DNA from: an uncultured Collinsella sp.
Lineage (GTDB): Bacteria > Actinomycetota > Coriobacteriia > Coriobacteriales > Coriobacteriaceae
DNA length: 64,000 bases
Direction of reading: 5' to 3'
Assembly: GCA_900545665.1 (NCBI GenBank)
Contig: UQZU01000007.1
Span: 6,942-70,941 of the forward strand
The notes beneath the pieces are model-generated. The model saw only the letters and a program-made list of their open reading frames with translations, ran no database searches and was not told where the DNA came from. The number at the start of each line of letters is the position of its first letter. The stretch's first letter is position 1. Made by a program: the position numbers and the translations under genes. Below are positions 17,186-25,358 of the stretch, one piece after another.

Positions 17186-17225
17186 AACCTGCCAAATAGG
17201 GACAGGTTTATTTTGGCAGGTTTTA
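17183..17225 (+). terminator. Hairpin after moaC-mobB
   Basis: AAAACCTGCCAAA and TTTGGCAGGTTTT pair across a 16-nt loop that includes GGGACAGG, the centre sequence of repeat family A. The left arm starts within the stop codon. It is suitable as a terminator of the moa operon and looks like a diverged family A repeat. Confidence 0.65.
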
Positions 17226-17243
17226 GCTGGGCAAACGTCATTT

Positions 17244-17276
17244 CCACCACAAAGGGGCCAGGCACCTTTGTGGTGG
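17244..17276. repeat. Dispersed palindrome family A, copy 2
   Basis: CCACCACAAAGG and CCTTTGTGGTGG are perfect 12-bp arms around GGCCAGGCA. The copy lies between the moa hairpin and the MFS leader. Confidence 0.8.
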
Positions 17277-17372
17277 ATTTTGCTTTAGTAGATGTGTGGG
17301 ACATGTCTTACAATCTACCAAGTAGTTCATGACGGGCGAAAAACAGAGAGAAGGGGCTTGATGGGTCCTTAA

Positions 17373-17440
17373 TGTTTCATGCGGATAGATTGATTTGACA
17401 GACGGTGGCGAAAGCCCGCCGCCCGTATTCGTATGAAACA
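17373..17440 (+). promoter_or_regulatory. Structured leader before the MFS gene
   Basis: TGTTTCATGCG (17373-17383) and CGTATGAAACA (17430-17440) can pair with one mismatch. They enclose a GC-rich inner hairpin (GGCGAAAGCC). The right arm ends just before the ribosome-binding site AAGGAG. It could be a cis-acting RNA or a protein operator. No known riboswitch class was recognised. Confidence 0.35.
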
Positions 17441-17450
17441 AGGAGTCTCC

Positions 17451-18731
17451 ATGCTCGCCTCCCTTTTCTCAAAGCCTCAATCATCGCTGTCCGTGCAGGC
17501 CAAGCGCCTGGTGGCGATGCGCTTTCTCATCTACACCGGTTTTCAGACCAGCTACTTTATCGGCGTCATCGGAACGCTCACCTATGCAGACGATGCCTCG
17601 GTCGTGGCGACATCGCTGGCCGTCCTTTTTATGAATGTTTTCGTGATCCTGGGATCCTTTGCGGGCGGCGCGGCGCTCGACGCCTGGGGCCCGCGCCGTC
17701 ATTTCTTGCTGAGCATCGTGGGCACGCTGGCAACCGGCGCGGCGATCATTGCCTTTGGCAGCGCGACCGGCATCGTCCTACTTGGCGCGGTGCTCCTGGG
17801 CTTTGTGATGGGATTCGCCCAACCCATCGCCACATCCTATCCAGCCTACCTCACCGATGATCCTCTCGAGCTCAAAGACATCAACTCCGCCATCGCCATG
17901 TTTTCAAACGTGAGTATCATCGTTGGTCCCACGCTGGGCGGCTTTGTCGCGGCGGCTGCGTCGTCGCGTGCGGTGTTCGTGCTCATGATGCTCTTTACAG
18001 TGCTGGCGCTCGTCGCCGGTTGGGGCTTTAGGCCGCAGACCAGCCATGTCGCCGGGCATGCGGATGCCGATTCGGCAGAGGAAGGGGAGCGTGCGGGACA
18101 AAGCACCAACCCCAGCACGTCCACCCGCGCCACCTTCGCAGCCAGCATCAAGACAGTCTTCACCAACAGCGTCCTCGCCCTGCTGTTCTGCATTATTTTC
18201 CTCTCGAACTTTGGCTACGGTGCCTTCGATCCGCTGGAGTCGTTCTTCTACCGCGATGTCCTGCACGTCGGTGTCGAATGGATGGGCTGGCTCTCGTCGG
18301 CCAGCGGTGTGGGCGCGGTGCTGGGCGCCGTGGCCGCGCTCCGCTTGCCGCCGCACCTGGTCAACCTTAAGACGCTGCTCGTGGCACTCATGTCCGTAGG
18401 CCTGGGAAGCCTGCTCTACGTGGGAACGCCGTACGTGGGCGTAGCCCTTGTCGGCCAGATTGCCCTGGGCGTGGCCTGGGGCGTCGTCAACCCGCTCCAC
18501 AACACGATCGTGCAAACGACGGCTCCGCTCGGGCAGCTCGGTCGCGTGAACTCGGTCATGGGCTTTGGCAACATGTTCGCCGGCGTGGCGCCGCTGGCGA
18601 TTGCCCCGTGGCTGGCGGCGACGTTTGGCGTGCAGCAGACGCTCGTGGGGGCGGGCATGGTTGTGACGGCGGTTCCCGCGGCGTTGCTGTTGTTTGGCCG
18701 CCGGCATTTCGATCGTTCTGCAAGGCAGTAA
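17451..18731 (+). CDS. Major facilitator superfamily transporter
   Basis: This is a 426-aa permease with about 12 hydrophobic helices split by a hydrophilic central loop (about residues 200-230, HADADSAEEGERAGQS). The early segment with SFAGGAALDAWGPRRH carries the MFS loop 2-3 pattern (G-x3-D-x2-G-x-R-R). It resembles the drug/metabolite exporter branch, but the substrate is unknown. The ATG at 17451 is chosen because AAGGAG lies 7 nt upstream; an upstream ATG at 17433 overlaps that site. A structured leader precedes it. A family B hairpin begins right after the stop codon. Confidence 0.93.
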   Translation: MLASLFSKPQSSLSVQAKRLVAMRFLIYTGFQTSYFIGVIGTLTYADDASVVATSLAVLFMNVFVILGSFAGGAALDAWGPRRHFLLSIVGTLATGAAIIAFGSATGIVLLGAVLLGFVMGFAQPIATSYPAYLTDDPLELKDINSAIAMFSNVSIIVGPTLGGFVAAAASSRAVFVLMMLFTVLALVAGWGFRPQTSHVAGHADADSAEEGERAGQSTNPSTSTRATFAASIKTVFTNSVLALLFCIIFLSNFGYGAFDPLESFFYRDVLHVGVEWMGWLSSASGVGAVLGAVAALRLPPHLVNLKTLLVALMSVGLGSLLYVGTPYVGVALVGQIALGVAWGVVNPLHNTIVQTTAPLGQLGRVNSVMGFGNMFAGVAPLAIAPWLAATFGVQQTLVGAGMVVTAVPAALLLFGRRHFDRSARQ

Positions 18732-18795
18732 AACCATCACAACATTCGATGAAAACCGCGATTTTGCCGAAAAACGTCGAATGTTGTGATGGTTT
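18731..18795. repeat. Dispersed hairpin family B, copy 3
   Basis: Arms AAACCATCACAACATTCGA and the exact reverse complement flank a 27-bp centre. The centre is inverted relative to copies 1 and 2. It lies immediately after the MFS stop codon and 24 bp before a family A copy. Confidence 0.85.
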
Positions 18796-18819
18796 GCGCT
18801 GAGGCCCGAGCACCACAAG

Positions 18820-18851
18820 CCACCACAAAGGGGGCAGGCACCTTTGTGGCG
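18820..18851. repeat. Dispersed palindrome family A, copy 3
   Basis: GCCACCACAAAGG and CCTTTGTGGCG flank GGGCAGGCA. It is paired with the family B copy just upstream, as at 30411-30520. Confidence 0.75.
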
Positions 18852-18940
18852 ATTGGGTCCCAACGGCCCGTGCCTTGGTATACCATGTACGCCGTTCACG
18901 AATACACCCCACACCGCCGCACAACCCAGAAAGGCCCCCC

Positions 18941-19762
18941 ATGGACACCACCTTCAGCCACATCAAAGCCGTGTTCTGCGATATCGACGGCACGCTGCTC
19001 ACGAGCCGGCACACGGTGTCCCCGCGCACCGTGGCGGCGATCCGCGCCCTGCGCGAGCGCGGCGTGCTCTTTGGCCTGTGCACCGGGCGCGACGCCCACG
19101 CGACCGAGGCCATGTACGAGCTCTGGGGCATCGAAGGCCTGGTGGACGTGCTCGTGGGCTGCGGTGGCGCCGAGGTCATCGACCGCGCGCACGACATCAA
19201 CGAGCTGAGCTATCCGCTGCCGGGCGAGACCATCGCGCGCATCTGCAAGCACATGGCGGACCTTCCGGCAACGCCCGTCTGCCCCCGAGACGGCGTGTTC
19301 TACGTGCCCGAGAGCAACGCGTGCGTCGAGCACCTGTCGCGCGTCGACGGCGTGCCCTACCAGGTGGTCGATTTTGCCGAGTTTTTGCGCGAGCCGCAGC
19401 CCAAGGTGATGTTTACCATGGCGCCCGAGGTGATGCCGCAGGTGATTGAGCGGGCGTCGACGTTTGCCGATGACACTGTTAAGGCGGCGGCTCTGCAAAC
19501 CACGCAGCGGCTCTACGAGTTCATGGATCCGCGCGTGTCCAAGACGCGCGGCCTTGTGCGCGTGGCGGAGCTCAACGACATGGAGCTCCAGGACATCTGC
19601 GTGTTTGGCGATGCGGACAACGATACCTGCATGGTGGCCGACGCCGGCGTGGGCGTGGCCATGGCAAACGGCAGCGACGCCACCCGTGCCGCCGCCGACT
19701 TTGTAACCGCGAGCAACGACAAAGACGGCATCGCGATCTTTATCGAGGAACATCTGCTGTAG
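18941..19762 (+). CDS. Cof-type HAD-superfamily phosphatase
   Basis: This is a 273-aa cytoplasmic hydrolase of the haloacid dehalogenase superfamily, Cof/YidA-like type IIB. The nucleophile motif is FCDIDGTLL (Asp14, Asp16), motif II is LCTGRDA, and motif IV is FGDADNDTCMVADAG, followed by GVAMANG. A C2-type cap lies in the middle. Such enzymes dephosphorylate sugar phosphates, pyridoxal phosphate or related metabolites, and the substrate is not predictable. The ATG at 18941 follows GAAAGGC; upstream codons lie in the repeat region. The gene stands alone between family A repeats. Confidence 0.94.
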   Translation: MDTTFSHIKAVFCDIDGTLLTSRHTVSPRTVAAIRALRERGVLFGLCTGRDAHATEAMYELWGIEGLVDVLVGCGGAEVIDRAHDINELSYPLPGETIARICKHMADLPATPVCPRDGVFYVPESNACVEHLSRVDGVPYQVVDFAEFLREPQPKVMFTMAPEVMPQVIERASTFADDTVKAAALQTTQRLYEFMDPRVSKTRGLVRVAELNDMELQDICVFGDADNDTCMVADAGVGVAMANGSDATRAAADFVTASNDKDGIAIFIEEHLL

Positions 19763-19775
19763 CGCAGGGGGGGGA

Positions 19776-19808
19776 CCGCCACAAAGGGGGCAGGCGCCTT
19801 TGTGGCGG
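19776..19808. repeat. Dispersed palindrome family A, copy 4
   Basis: CCGCCACAAAGG and CCTTTGTGGCGG flank GGGCAGGCG. Compensating changes keep the stem perfect relative to the other copies. A run of eight G lies just upstream. Confidence 0.8.
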
Positions 19809-20266
19809 CCTCAGGCGATTTGGGCGAATTGATACCGAAAATCTGCGCGAAAATTCAAATAACGTTGTCTGAACATCATGCTTCTAACCACCGATGGGTT
19901 AAAGATATTCCCATCAATTTGGTAGTCTATTCCTCCCGGTTAATGATCTACCGTTCACGGTCGATTTTCGACCGTTCACAGGACGCATGCTCTTGAGCAA
20001 AATGTTGTGCAAATAAATAAAATGCTATTAAAAAATGATAACTAGCTTAATTACCAGTAGAAATAGATATTTCATAGCGAATAAACGAAGGTAAATCCGA
20101 GCAAATGTCAAGAGAATTGAGAATTCGCTACAAAACTATCGGTATTTTTGCTTAGATGTTCAAACAATCATTACAATATGTACTATAAGCGTGCGTAATT
20201 ACAGGTTGCGCAGATACGTTTGATAGTGAAAGAGCAAGATCGCGGTCTCTTGGGGAGGAGACATCG
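19809..20266. other. AT-rich regulatory interval before the pilus genes
   Basis: About 460 bp with no credible gene and clearly lower GC than the flanks. It holds a small perfect hairpin CGGTCGATTTTCGACCG (19958-19974) flanked by the direct repeat ACCGTTCAC. Several A/T tracts follow, and GGGGAGGAG is the ribosome-binding site of the adhesin. The composition shift fits the left edge of an acquired pilus island. No single promoter stands out. Confidence 0.5.
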
Positions 20267-23200
20267 ATGAAAGCGAATTCAGAAAAAACTAAGCAGAGTA
20301 AAAAAGCGACGCGCCGTGTACTGGCAGGCGTTTTGTGCGGAGCCTCCGTATTGAGCCTGGTACTGTCGCTCGTCATGCCCCCGATCTCGCAGGCCATTGC
20401 CAACGACGCCCAGACCGAAGAAACTGTGACGGAGGATTCCTCAAGTGAGTCTACTGATGTAGACAACACCAACAACGGGGATACCGAAAAGCTGAATAGC
20501 GGCGAGACTGAGGGCGACGAAGTTGGCGACGAGAGCCAGCCTGAGGAGCAGCCCGAGGAAGAGCAGCAGAACGAGGGCACAACGACTTCGGATGGTGAAA
20601 CCGTTGCTGCGGTTGCGGAAAACGAGCAAACTGAAGCGGCTGCCGAGGGAATTGATAAGGCAAGTGAGCTCAAAACTAAACTTGAGAGCGTTGCGGAAAA
20701 TCGGTCCGGCAGTTTTCAATTGATGAAGGACCTAGACTGCAACGAAGAGATTATTCTCAATAAGAGTGGTAGCAATATCACCCTTGATCTTAATGGCTTC
20801 AAGATAAAGTACTCGAGCAATAATAATAAGTCGCTTTTCAATGTGAGCAATAGTGCCGAGTTTACAATCACGGATTCTCATCCGGGTGAGGATAATATCG
20901 CTGGCCCTCAGCCGCTGCAGGATCAAGACCACAATCTGATAGCTGATAATTGTGGCAAGACGGCAAAAATGCTCTATGAAAAAGACGTTCCGACTAAGCT
21001 TACCTATTACGTGACTAAATCCAGCGTGGACACTAAGGACAGCACTCGTACAAACGAGACCACCTACGAGCACCAGGTCACCATTAAAGGTGCCATCGTG
21101 GCATGCAGCAGCAAAGTGAATCTCATCAATCTTGAGGGCGGTACGTTTAACCTTCAGGGCGGCGTGCTTACTCAAAAGAACAATTGCAACGTCGATGGCC
21201 TTATCTATGCCCATAACGGCTCTACCGTCAACATGAGTGGCGGATACGTTTGTGGTGCTTCTATGGGCAGCAGTGGTGCTGGTGCTGGAATTCGTGTTGA
21301 GGGCTCAACTCTGGATGAGGGCTCAACCCTGGTGATCTCTGGCGGCGTAATCGCTGGTAACTATGCCCCCAGTGGCGGCGGCGTTTATGCCCGGAATTCT
21401 ACGGTAAACATGGTTGACGGTATTATCTCCGGTAACGGTACAAATGATTATCAAAGCGGTTATGGCGCGGGAATTTGTGCTGAGAACTCTAGTGTGACCA
21501 TTACGAGAGGTTACATTACTAACAACAGGTATCAGCACTATATCGATGAAGAAAACAACACGAAGCATCTCGGTAACGGTTGCCACGGTGGCGGTGGTAT
21601 TGCTGCTTGGAATGGCGGCAGTCTCACAATTGTAGGCGGCTACATCACGGGCAACTACTCTGCCGAGGCTGGCGGCGGCGTTTATGCTGGCGCTTGGAAT
21701 AAACCTCTTTCCGGGTTTACGTTTTCTGGTGGAATCATCGCCAGCAATGTGGCGCAAAACTCAGAGGGTGGCGGCATCCGTATCGCTGCGCCTACAGTTG
21801 GCGATTTTAATGTGAGCGGCGAGAAAGCCTACATCACTAACAATACGACCAATACCGCCTACGACTGGGGTGGCGGCGGCGTGTTCGTTCAGGGTAGTAG
21901 TGACTATGGCATTAAATCGGCGAGCCTCAATATATATAACGCGCTGATTACCAACAATCATGCCAATGGCTTTGGCGGCGGGTTTGCCGCTTGCCCGACT
22001 GGTAAGACTGCCATTACCGATACCAATGGCATCGCGATTTTCGGTAATTCTGACGGTAATTCTGACGGTGGTTATAACCGATCGGGCGGCGGCCACGACA
22101 AGAACGATGACGCGGATTGGCGCCCTAACAACGAAGGCGGCGAAATAACTGAAAAGTTTAAAGAAGCCGGTCACCAGGATCTTTTTCTTATTCGCGATAG
22201 TACTAACGGTGAATACATCGCAGCCGTAACGGGTCAGATGCTTGGTGGCGGCGCTGCCAACTGGAAGGGCACGATCGACGGTCAGCCGCCTACGACCATC
22301 GGCAAGTACGAGGGCGCTCAAGCTAAGTACATGATTGGCCTAAAGTCTGATCCGACTAAGGAGGATAAGGATGCTGCTACCGCGGCTGCGTCCCTCTTCA
22401 TCACGGGCAACAGATCCAACATTCATGGTGGCGGCATCATGACCAACGGCGACGTAATCGCTGGCTCCACCACGGAGGTGAACGTGTACCCCAAGATGAA
22501 GCTCAACGGCACTAAGGCGCTAACGGGTCGCAAGCTTAAGAAAGAAGAGTTCAAGTTCCAGCTGCTCAAGCAGAACAAGATTACTAAAGATAATGGTGAG
22601 ATTTCACCTACAGTCCCGAGCTTTGACGAGGACAAGGACGGCAAACTCAAACTGCAGCTCAATGGCTGCTCAAAAATTGGCGATGGGGTCACGAACAACG
22701 CTGACGGTAGCTTTGCTTTTGATTTAGGCAGGGTCTACTCCGATGACCCGGTTGTCTACTACCTAGTTGAGGATCCCGGTGACAAGCCCGTTTCTGGTGT
22801 GACTTACGACAAGACTATCTACAAGATTGAGTTTGAAACAACGGTGGCCCAGACACAGAAGGTGCTGGACATTACTTACACCTACTACTCGGTTGATAAA
22901 GTAAAGGTCACTAATCTCACCAAAGGGGGCTCGATGGAGGTCGCCCCGTCCGATGGCCGCAATGTGTCCGTTGAACTCACGAACGATGAGATCTTTACTA
23001 ATGGTAAGACCTTTACTAATGCATACACAGCCAAGGGCTCTTGGACGCCTCAGGTGACCAAGAGGGTCGATGGCGGCGAGATGAAGAGGTTCGAGTTCGA
23101 GCTGTACACCGAGGATGGCAACGGGAAAAAGGTGCTTGATAGAAAGTGGACCACTGATGACTCGAACAGCTCGCAGATGGTGAAGTTCGACGATCAGAAA

Positions 23201-23587
23201 CTCGAAGTCAGCGACTTCAACGACGGCAAAGCAACGTTCACCTGCTACATCCGTGAATGCACCGCCAGCAAGGGCGATGGCACCAAGCACGAGGGCTACA
23301 CCAACGACACCAAGAGGTTCAAGGTCGTGGTGACGGCAACGGACAACGGTGACGGCACGCTGAAATGCACGCCGGCCTACTACGAGGTCGACGCCAACGG
23401 TAATGAGAGCGAGAAACCGACCGATAACCCCACCTTCACCAACACCTACTCCACCTCTTTGCCCCTTTCTGGTATGTCGGGCGTCACTCTGACGTACCTT
23501 GCCGGCGCGGCGGTGCTTTGCGCTGCTGCGGCCTGGATGCACATTCGTCGCAAGGCGAATGCGAAGGGAGGTAAGCGTCGTGAATAA
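20267..23587 (+). CDS. Cell-wall-anchored beta-helix adhesin, likely pilus tip
   Basis: This large surface protein (1106 aa) has a signal peptide (about 1-45, ending ISQAIA) and an acidic Glu/Ser-rich stalk (46-125). A central region (about 160-500) is rich in GGG turns, as in right-handed parallel beta-helices. From about residue 745, after VNVYPKMKLNG, come two Spy0128/FctA-type isopeptide pilin domains (KKEEFKFQLL; MKRFEFELYTEDGNG). The sorting signal LPLSG (1065-1069), a hydrophobic helix and a basic tail follow. It is exported and sortase-attached, and by size and position it is the pilus tip or adhesin. GC is lower than in the next gene, so the operon is mosaic. It overlaps that gene by 8 bp. 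Confidence 0.9.
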   Translation: MKANSEKTKQSKKATRRVLAGVLCGASVLSLVLSLVMPPISQAIANDAQTEETVTEDSSSESTDVDNTNNGDTEKLNSGETEGDEVGDESQPEEQPEEEQQNEGTTTSDGETVAAVAENEQTEAAAEGIDKASELKTKLESVAENRSGSFQLMKDLDCNEEIILNKSGSNITLDLNGFKIKYSSNNNKSLFNVSNSAEFTITDSHPGEDNIAGPQPLQDQDHNLIADNCGKTAKMLYEKDVPTKLTYYVTKSSVDTKDSTRTNETTYEHQVTIKGAIVACSSKVNLINLEGGTFNLQGGVLTQKNNCNVDGLIYAHNGSTVNMSGGYVCGASMGSSGAGAGIRVEGSTLDEGSTLVISGGVIAGNYAPSGGGVYARNSTVNMVDGIISGNGTNDYQSGYGAGICAENSSVTITRGYITNNRYQHYIDEENNTKHLGNGCHGGGGIAAWNGGSLTIVGGYITGNYSAEAGGGVYAGAWNKPLSGFTFSGGIIASNVAQNSEGGGIRIAAPTVGDFNVSGEKAYITNNTTNTAYDWGGGGVFVQGSSDYGIKSASLNIYNALITNNHANGFGGGFAACPTGKTAITDTNGIAIFGNSDGNSDGGYNRSGGGHDKNDDADWRPNNEGGEITEKFKEAGHQDLFLIRDSTNGEYIAAVTGQMLGGGAANWKGTIDGQPPTTIGKYEGAQAKYMIGLKSDPTKEDKDAATAAASLFITGNRSNIHGGGIMTNGDVIAGSTTEVNVYPKMKLNGTKALTGRKLKKEEFKFQLLKQNKITKDNGEISPTVPSFDEDKDGKLKLQLNGCSKIGDGVTNNADGSFAFDLGRVYSDDPVVYYLVEDPGDKPVSGVTYDKTIYKIEFETTVAQTQKVLDITYTYYSVDKVKVTNLTKGGSMEVAPSDGRNVSVELTNDEIFTNGKTFTNAYTAKGSWTPQVTKRVDGGEMKRFEFELYTEDGNGKKVLDRKWTTDDSNSSQMVKFDDQKLEVSDFNDGKATFTCYIRECTASKGDGTKHEGYTNDTKRFKVVVTATDNGDGTLKCTPAYYEVDANGNESEKPTDNPTFTNTYSTSLPLSGMSGVTLTYLAGAAVLCAAAAWMHIRRKANAKGGKRRE

Positions 23588-25250
23588 GAAAGTTTGCTCC
23601 TTCCCGATCTTGTTTGCGCTGCTTGCCCTCCTGATCGGCACCTGCGCGGTTGTGTTCCCCGCTTCCGCGCAGGCCGTGCCGACCTCGACCGGTTCCATCA
23701 CGGTGAGCGGCACCGTGGCGCGCAGCTACGACGCCTACCAGATCTTTAGCGCCAACGTCGTCGATGGCGACAGCGACGCCAAGATCGCCACCGACCTCGC
23801 CTGGGCAAGCGACGCCGTGCGCGACGCTGTCCTGCCTGTGCTGCATAGCGCCGGCATGCCCAATTCCCAGACCACCGCGCAGGAAGCTGCCGAGTGGCTC
23901 AACACCGATTCCCACCTTACGAGTGCGCTGAGCGCACAGCTCGCTCGTTCCCTCCAGCGCTCTGGCGCCGTGCCCGTGGCCCTTAACGCGGGCACGACGG
24001 CCGAGCTGCCCTGTGGCTGCTGGCTCATCGTCGCCAAAGACGACGCCATCGCCCAGGGCGAGGCCGGCACCGCGCCGATCATGGCCCTGGTCGGCGGCAG
24101 CGCCGTCACCGTCAAGCCCAAGGCGGCGACCCCCAAGGTGTCCAAGCACGTGCTGGGGGACAGCACCGCCGCATGGCAGAAGGCCGCCGACGCCACGGTC
24201 GCCGACGACCTGTACTGGCGCCTCTCTGCCACGGTCCCGGCGGGTCTTACCGCCTACGACACCTATACGGTGCGGTTCGTCGACACCATGAGTGCGGGAC
24301 TCGACCCCTCCAAGGTGGCCGCGAGCATGCGCGTGTACGCGGCGGCGGGCGCGGACGGCGGCTTTGACGCCGTCTCGACCGGCAAGGACGGGCACGCCGG
24401 CACCGAGCCCGCGAAGGGCTGGACCGACATCACGGCCCAGTGCGCCACCAAGGTAGCGGCCGACGGTAAGACCTTCACCGTGCGCACCGGCGACCTGATC
24501 GCCGCGCTCGGCGGGGCCGACGCCTTTACCGCGGGCGCCCGCGTTGTCGCCGTGTACAACGCGCCGCTCAACAGCGCATGCAATCACGGTATCGCGAAGG
24601 GCAACCCCAACGAGGTCTACCTGCGCTACCCGCGCTCTCCCTTTGCCGACCAGTCGGGCGACGCCGGCTTCACCTGCACGCCGAGCGACGATGCGTGCGC
24701 CTACACCTGGGATCTCGCGCTCACCAAGCGCGGCAGCGACGGTGACAAGCCGCTTGCTGGGGCGGTCCTGAGCATCGCCGACGACCGCGGCCGCACGCTA
24801 GCGGCCGACGGCACGTGGGATGCGGAGGGCAAGGCCACCGTCACCACGGGCGAGGACGGCCGTGTGGCCGTCTCGGGCGTGGACTCGGGCAAGCTGGAGG
24901 TCCGCGAGCTCAAGGCACCCAAGGGCTACACCGCCTTTGAGGGCACGCGCTCCGTGACAGTCAAGGCCGAGGGCCTGGACGTCGACCAAGTAGCCGCCGC
25001 CAAGCCCAAGCTCACCATCACCGCCGAGTCGCCCCTGCGCGCCGACAGCGCGGACGGGTCGACGGGCAGCCTGGAGGCGTCGCTCATCAACACGCCCACC
25101 GGCACACCCCCTAGCATTACCACCGGAGGCTTTATGCCCTCGACTGGCGATATGGCAATGTACGCCGCGGCCGCCGCAGCGGTCGCCGGAGCCGCGCTCA
25201 TCGTGGTCGCGCTCCTGGTCAAGCGGGGAGGTGGCAGCCATAAAGAGTAG
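23580..25250 (+). CDS. Sortase-anchored fimbrial subunit, high GC
   Basis: This 556-aa secreted pilin of the SpaH/EbpB-like isopeptide type has a signal peptide (1-32, ending ASAQA). Its N-terminal domain has AYQIFSANVVDGD, and a middle domain begins VSKHVLGDS. A Cna-B/SpaA-like domain with ELKAPKGYTAF as E-box follows. The sorting signal MPSTG (519-523), a hydrophobic helix and KRGGGSHKE end the chain. The GTG at 23580 has GGGAGG upstream and overlaps the adhesin end. Codon use is strongly GC-biased compared with both neighbours, suggesting a different origin or age of this gene. It is probably a minor or basal subunit. Confidence 0.88.
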   Translation: MNKKVCSFPILFALLALLIGTCAVVFPASAQAVPTSTGSITVSGTVARSYDAYQIFSANVVDGDSDAKIATDLAWASDAVRDAVLPVLHSAGMPNSQTTAQEAAEWLNTDSHLTSALSAQLARSLQRSGAVPVALNAGTTAELPCGCWLIVAKDDAIAQGEAGTAPIMALVGGSAVTVKPKAATPKVSKHVLGDSTAAWQKAADATVADDLYWRLSATVPAGLTAYDTYTVRFVDTMSAGLDPSKVAASMRVYAAAGADGGFDAVSTGKDGHAGTEPAKGWTDITAQCATKVAADGKTFTVRTGDLIAALGGADAFTAGARVVAVYNAPLNSACNHGIAKGNPNEVYLRYPRSPFADQSGDAGFTCTPSDDACAYTWDLALTKRGSDGDKPLAGAVLSIADDRGRTLAADGTWDAEGKATVTTGEDGRVAVSGVDSGKLEVRELKAPKGYTAFEGTRSVTVKAEGLDVDQVAAAKPKLTITAESPLRADSADGSTGSLEASLINTPTGTPPSITTGGFMPSTGDMAMYAAAAAAVAGAALIVVALLVKRGGGSHKE

Positions 25251-25358
25251 CTGGCAGCCCCACAGAGAGCGGGGCGAGACGTAGCGAAGCAGATGCTAAG
25301 ACACAGACAGACAGATTTAGATCAAATGGAATTCGAGCAGAAAGCAGAGGAAAAGAAG

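Noticed and set aside
19763..19775. Run of eight G as phase-variable tract
   Set aside because: It lies between genes, not in a reading frame or promoter spacer, so no switching effect is supported.
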